Below are positions 32,349 through 33,212 of a stretch of 33,212 nt of DNA, piece after piece. This stretch comes from an uncultured Clostridia bacterium (GTDB taxonomy: Bacteria; Bacillota; Clostridia; Oscillospirales; Ruminococcaceae): positions 1-33,212 of the forward strand of contig CANQNG010000022.1 in NCBI GenBank assembly GCA_947625155.1, in the 5' to 3' direction. Numbering within the stretch: position 1 is the first letter of the stretch; each line of letters begins with the position of its first letter. The notes beneath the pieces are model-generated. The model was given only the letters and a program-made list of their open reading frames with translations, had not been told where the DNA came from and searched no databases. A program made the position numbers and the translations under genes.

Positions 32349-33038
32349 TCAGGCTTCTTCCTGTGCGCTCTGCTGTACCGTGCCGCTTTCCGGGTGCTGC
32401 TCATCCCGCAGTTCCCGGAGCGCTTCGGTGATATTTTCCAGATCTAAGCTCCCGAGATCCTTCGAGTCGCCGATCTGGGAAATTTCAATGATCAGGTTAT
32501 CATACTGGGAAAGCAATTGCTTGTTCTGTGACAGGATATGCTGGATATATTCATTGTGCATCGGGATGCGGGAATGATCTGCCATGTCCATGATCGTCAT
32601 GCGGTTGAGGAGTTTTTTCATATTGGAAAAAAGGAAATCCTGCACATCGCTGCTCACGGAGAGAAAGGGGTTTTCTGCCTTGCCTTCCTCACCGAGCAGG
32701 GCTTTCAGGGCTGTCTTTTTCTGGTAGAACAGGTCAAGCTGATGGATCGCCTGCCGTAACTCGTTGTTGAACGGGTTCTGCTTGCTCTCCCAGCTTTCCA
32801 ATGCTTCCCGGTAGTCCTGCGCATCTTTGAGCTTGCTGGTGCGGACGGGCTTTCGTCTGCCGACAAAGGTGAAAATGCAGTAATTCACTGCCACGAACAC
32901 GGCAAAGCTGATGACCCCGGCAAGCAGAGAAGCGGCTGGCTTTGCGCCGCTGTCCCGCAGTGCCGAAAACAGGATGATCTCTGCCGCAGCAAAGAGCAGA
33001 TTGAACCCCGCAAGCCCGATGACTGTTTCCTTTTTCAA
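32349..33038 (-). CDS. Two-helix membrane protein with long cytoplasmic helical domain
   Basis: A 229-residue protein, not recognised. Two transmembrane helices (about 4-26 and 36-59) form an N-terminal hairpin. They are followed by a basic patch (GRRKPVRTSKLK) that places the remainder in the cytoplasm, then about 150 mostly helical residues of likely coiled coil, and a Glu/Gln-rich tail. I chose TTG 33038 because AGGAGG lies eight bases upstream; an in-frame GTG at 33047 overlaps that site. It is the first visible gene of the operon with the SBP-VWA protein, so the two probably work together across the membrane, this one as the inside partner. Confidence 0.78.
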   Translation of the reverse strand: MKKETVIGLAGFNLLFAAAEIILFSALRDSGAKPAASLLAGVISFAVFVAVNYCIFTFVGRRKPVRTSKLKDAQDYREALESWESKQNPFNNELRQAIHQLDLFYQKKTALKALLGEEGKAENPFLSVSSDVQDFLFSNMKKLLNRMTIMDMADHSRIPMHNEYIQHILSQNKQLLSQYDNLIIEISQIGDSKDLGSLDLENITEALRELRDEQHPESGTVQQSAQEEA

Positions 33039-33072
33039 ACCAAGCACCTCCTGTTTTTGAGCAGTATCTGTC

Positions 33073-33212
33073 TCAGATCCTTCTTTTTATTATAGCACAT
33101 TCCGCCTGCCCTGTCAAGGTGATTTTAAGCGGATCCACGGAAATCAATTTTTCCCAATCACCCTTGAGATCATCATTGGATCCATAAGGCACTCGAACAT
33201 AATATTTGAGAT
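33073..33212 (-). other. Possible 3' end of a gene entering the window
   Basis: One minus-strand frame is open from the window edge to a TGA at 33073-33075 (45 codons, containing YVRVPYGSNDDLKGDWEKLIS). It would overlap the promoter at 33089-33117. No homology is recognised and chance is quite possible. Confidence 0.2.
33089..33117 (-). promoter_or_regulatory. Sigma-A promoter of the SBP-VWA operon
   Basis: On the minus strand a perfect TTGACA (33112-33117), 17 bases and a perfect TATAAT (33089-33094), preceded by CGGAATGTGC as in the NYN promoter. The leader is about 45 bases. Confidence 0.9.

Overview
The window looks like chromosome from an anaerobic, fibre-degrading Gram-positive gut bacterium of the Ruminococcus type (the cellulosome-forming R. 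champanellensis / R. flavefaciens group is the best guess; this is inference). Three encoded proteins carry type I dockerins. Shine-Dalgarno sites are strong AGGAGG types, promoters are TTGACA-17-TATAAT with frequent TG-extended -10 boxes, and the redox genes (reverse rubrerythrin, ferredoxin-thioredoxin reductase-like protein) fit a strict anaerobe. No phage, transposase or CRISPR array is visible.

Layout. 1-475: gene-free, made of repeat modules. 476-3176 (minus): ECF sigma factor, membrane anti-sigma-like protein and a secreted dockerin protein in one operon. 3177-3519: ECF promoter plus repeat modules. 3520-6327 (minus): TrkH-TrkA potassium uptake. 6449-9667 (minus): carB without carA, with a structured leader. 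9858-10704: two near-identical ribbon-helix-helix proteins around an XRE regulator, with palindromic operator candidates. 10968-12659 (minus): second dockerin protein, whose upstream region shares a 54-bp promoter pattern with the sigma operon. 12926-13157: tRNA-Gly(TCC), tRNA-Gly(CCC), tRNA-Arg(TCT). 13204-17234 (minus): zinc-ribbon membrane protein and a hybrid histidine kinase with two solute-binding-like sensor domains. 17441-22200: ABC transporter divergent from a response regulator/kinase pair, with a TTACA-N4-TGTAA palindrome between them. 22246-23076 (minus): NYN/PIN-like nuclease. 23077-23613: promoters and repeat modules. 23614-25058 (plus): lipoprotein, thioredoxin, FTR-like protein. 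25132-25683 (minus): reverse rubrerythrin. 25980-29333 (plus): a dockerin protein fusing PL1 and PL9 pectate lyase modules. 29406-30524 (minus): CDF metal transporter. 30624-33038 (minus): solute-binding/von Willebrand A protein and a membrane coiled-coil partner.

How it fits together. The most coherent story is regulation of extracellular polysaccharide-degrading machinery. An ECF sigma factor is co-transcribed with a transmembrane protein that has a Thr/Pro-rich stalk and an ectodomain, and with a dockerin protein. The same three-block promoter pattern, with identical spacing, precedes a second dockerin gene about 9.5 kb away. The pectate-lyase gene instead has an ordinary housekeeping-type promoter. 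Second-tier points are the ABC/two-component module resembling antimicrobial-peptide detoxification loci, the two-gene Trx/FTR redox unit, the RHH-XRE-RHH cluster, the SBP-VWA protein, and a family of mosaic intergenic repeats.
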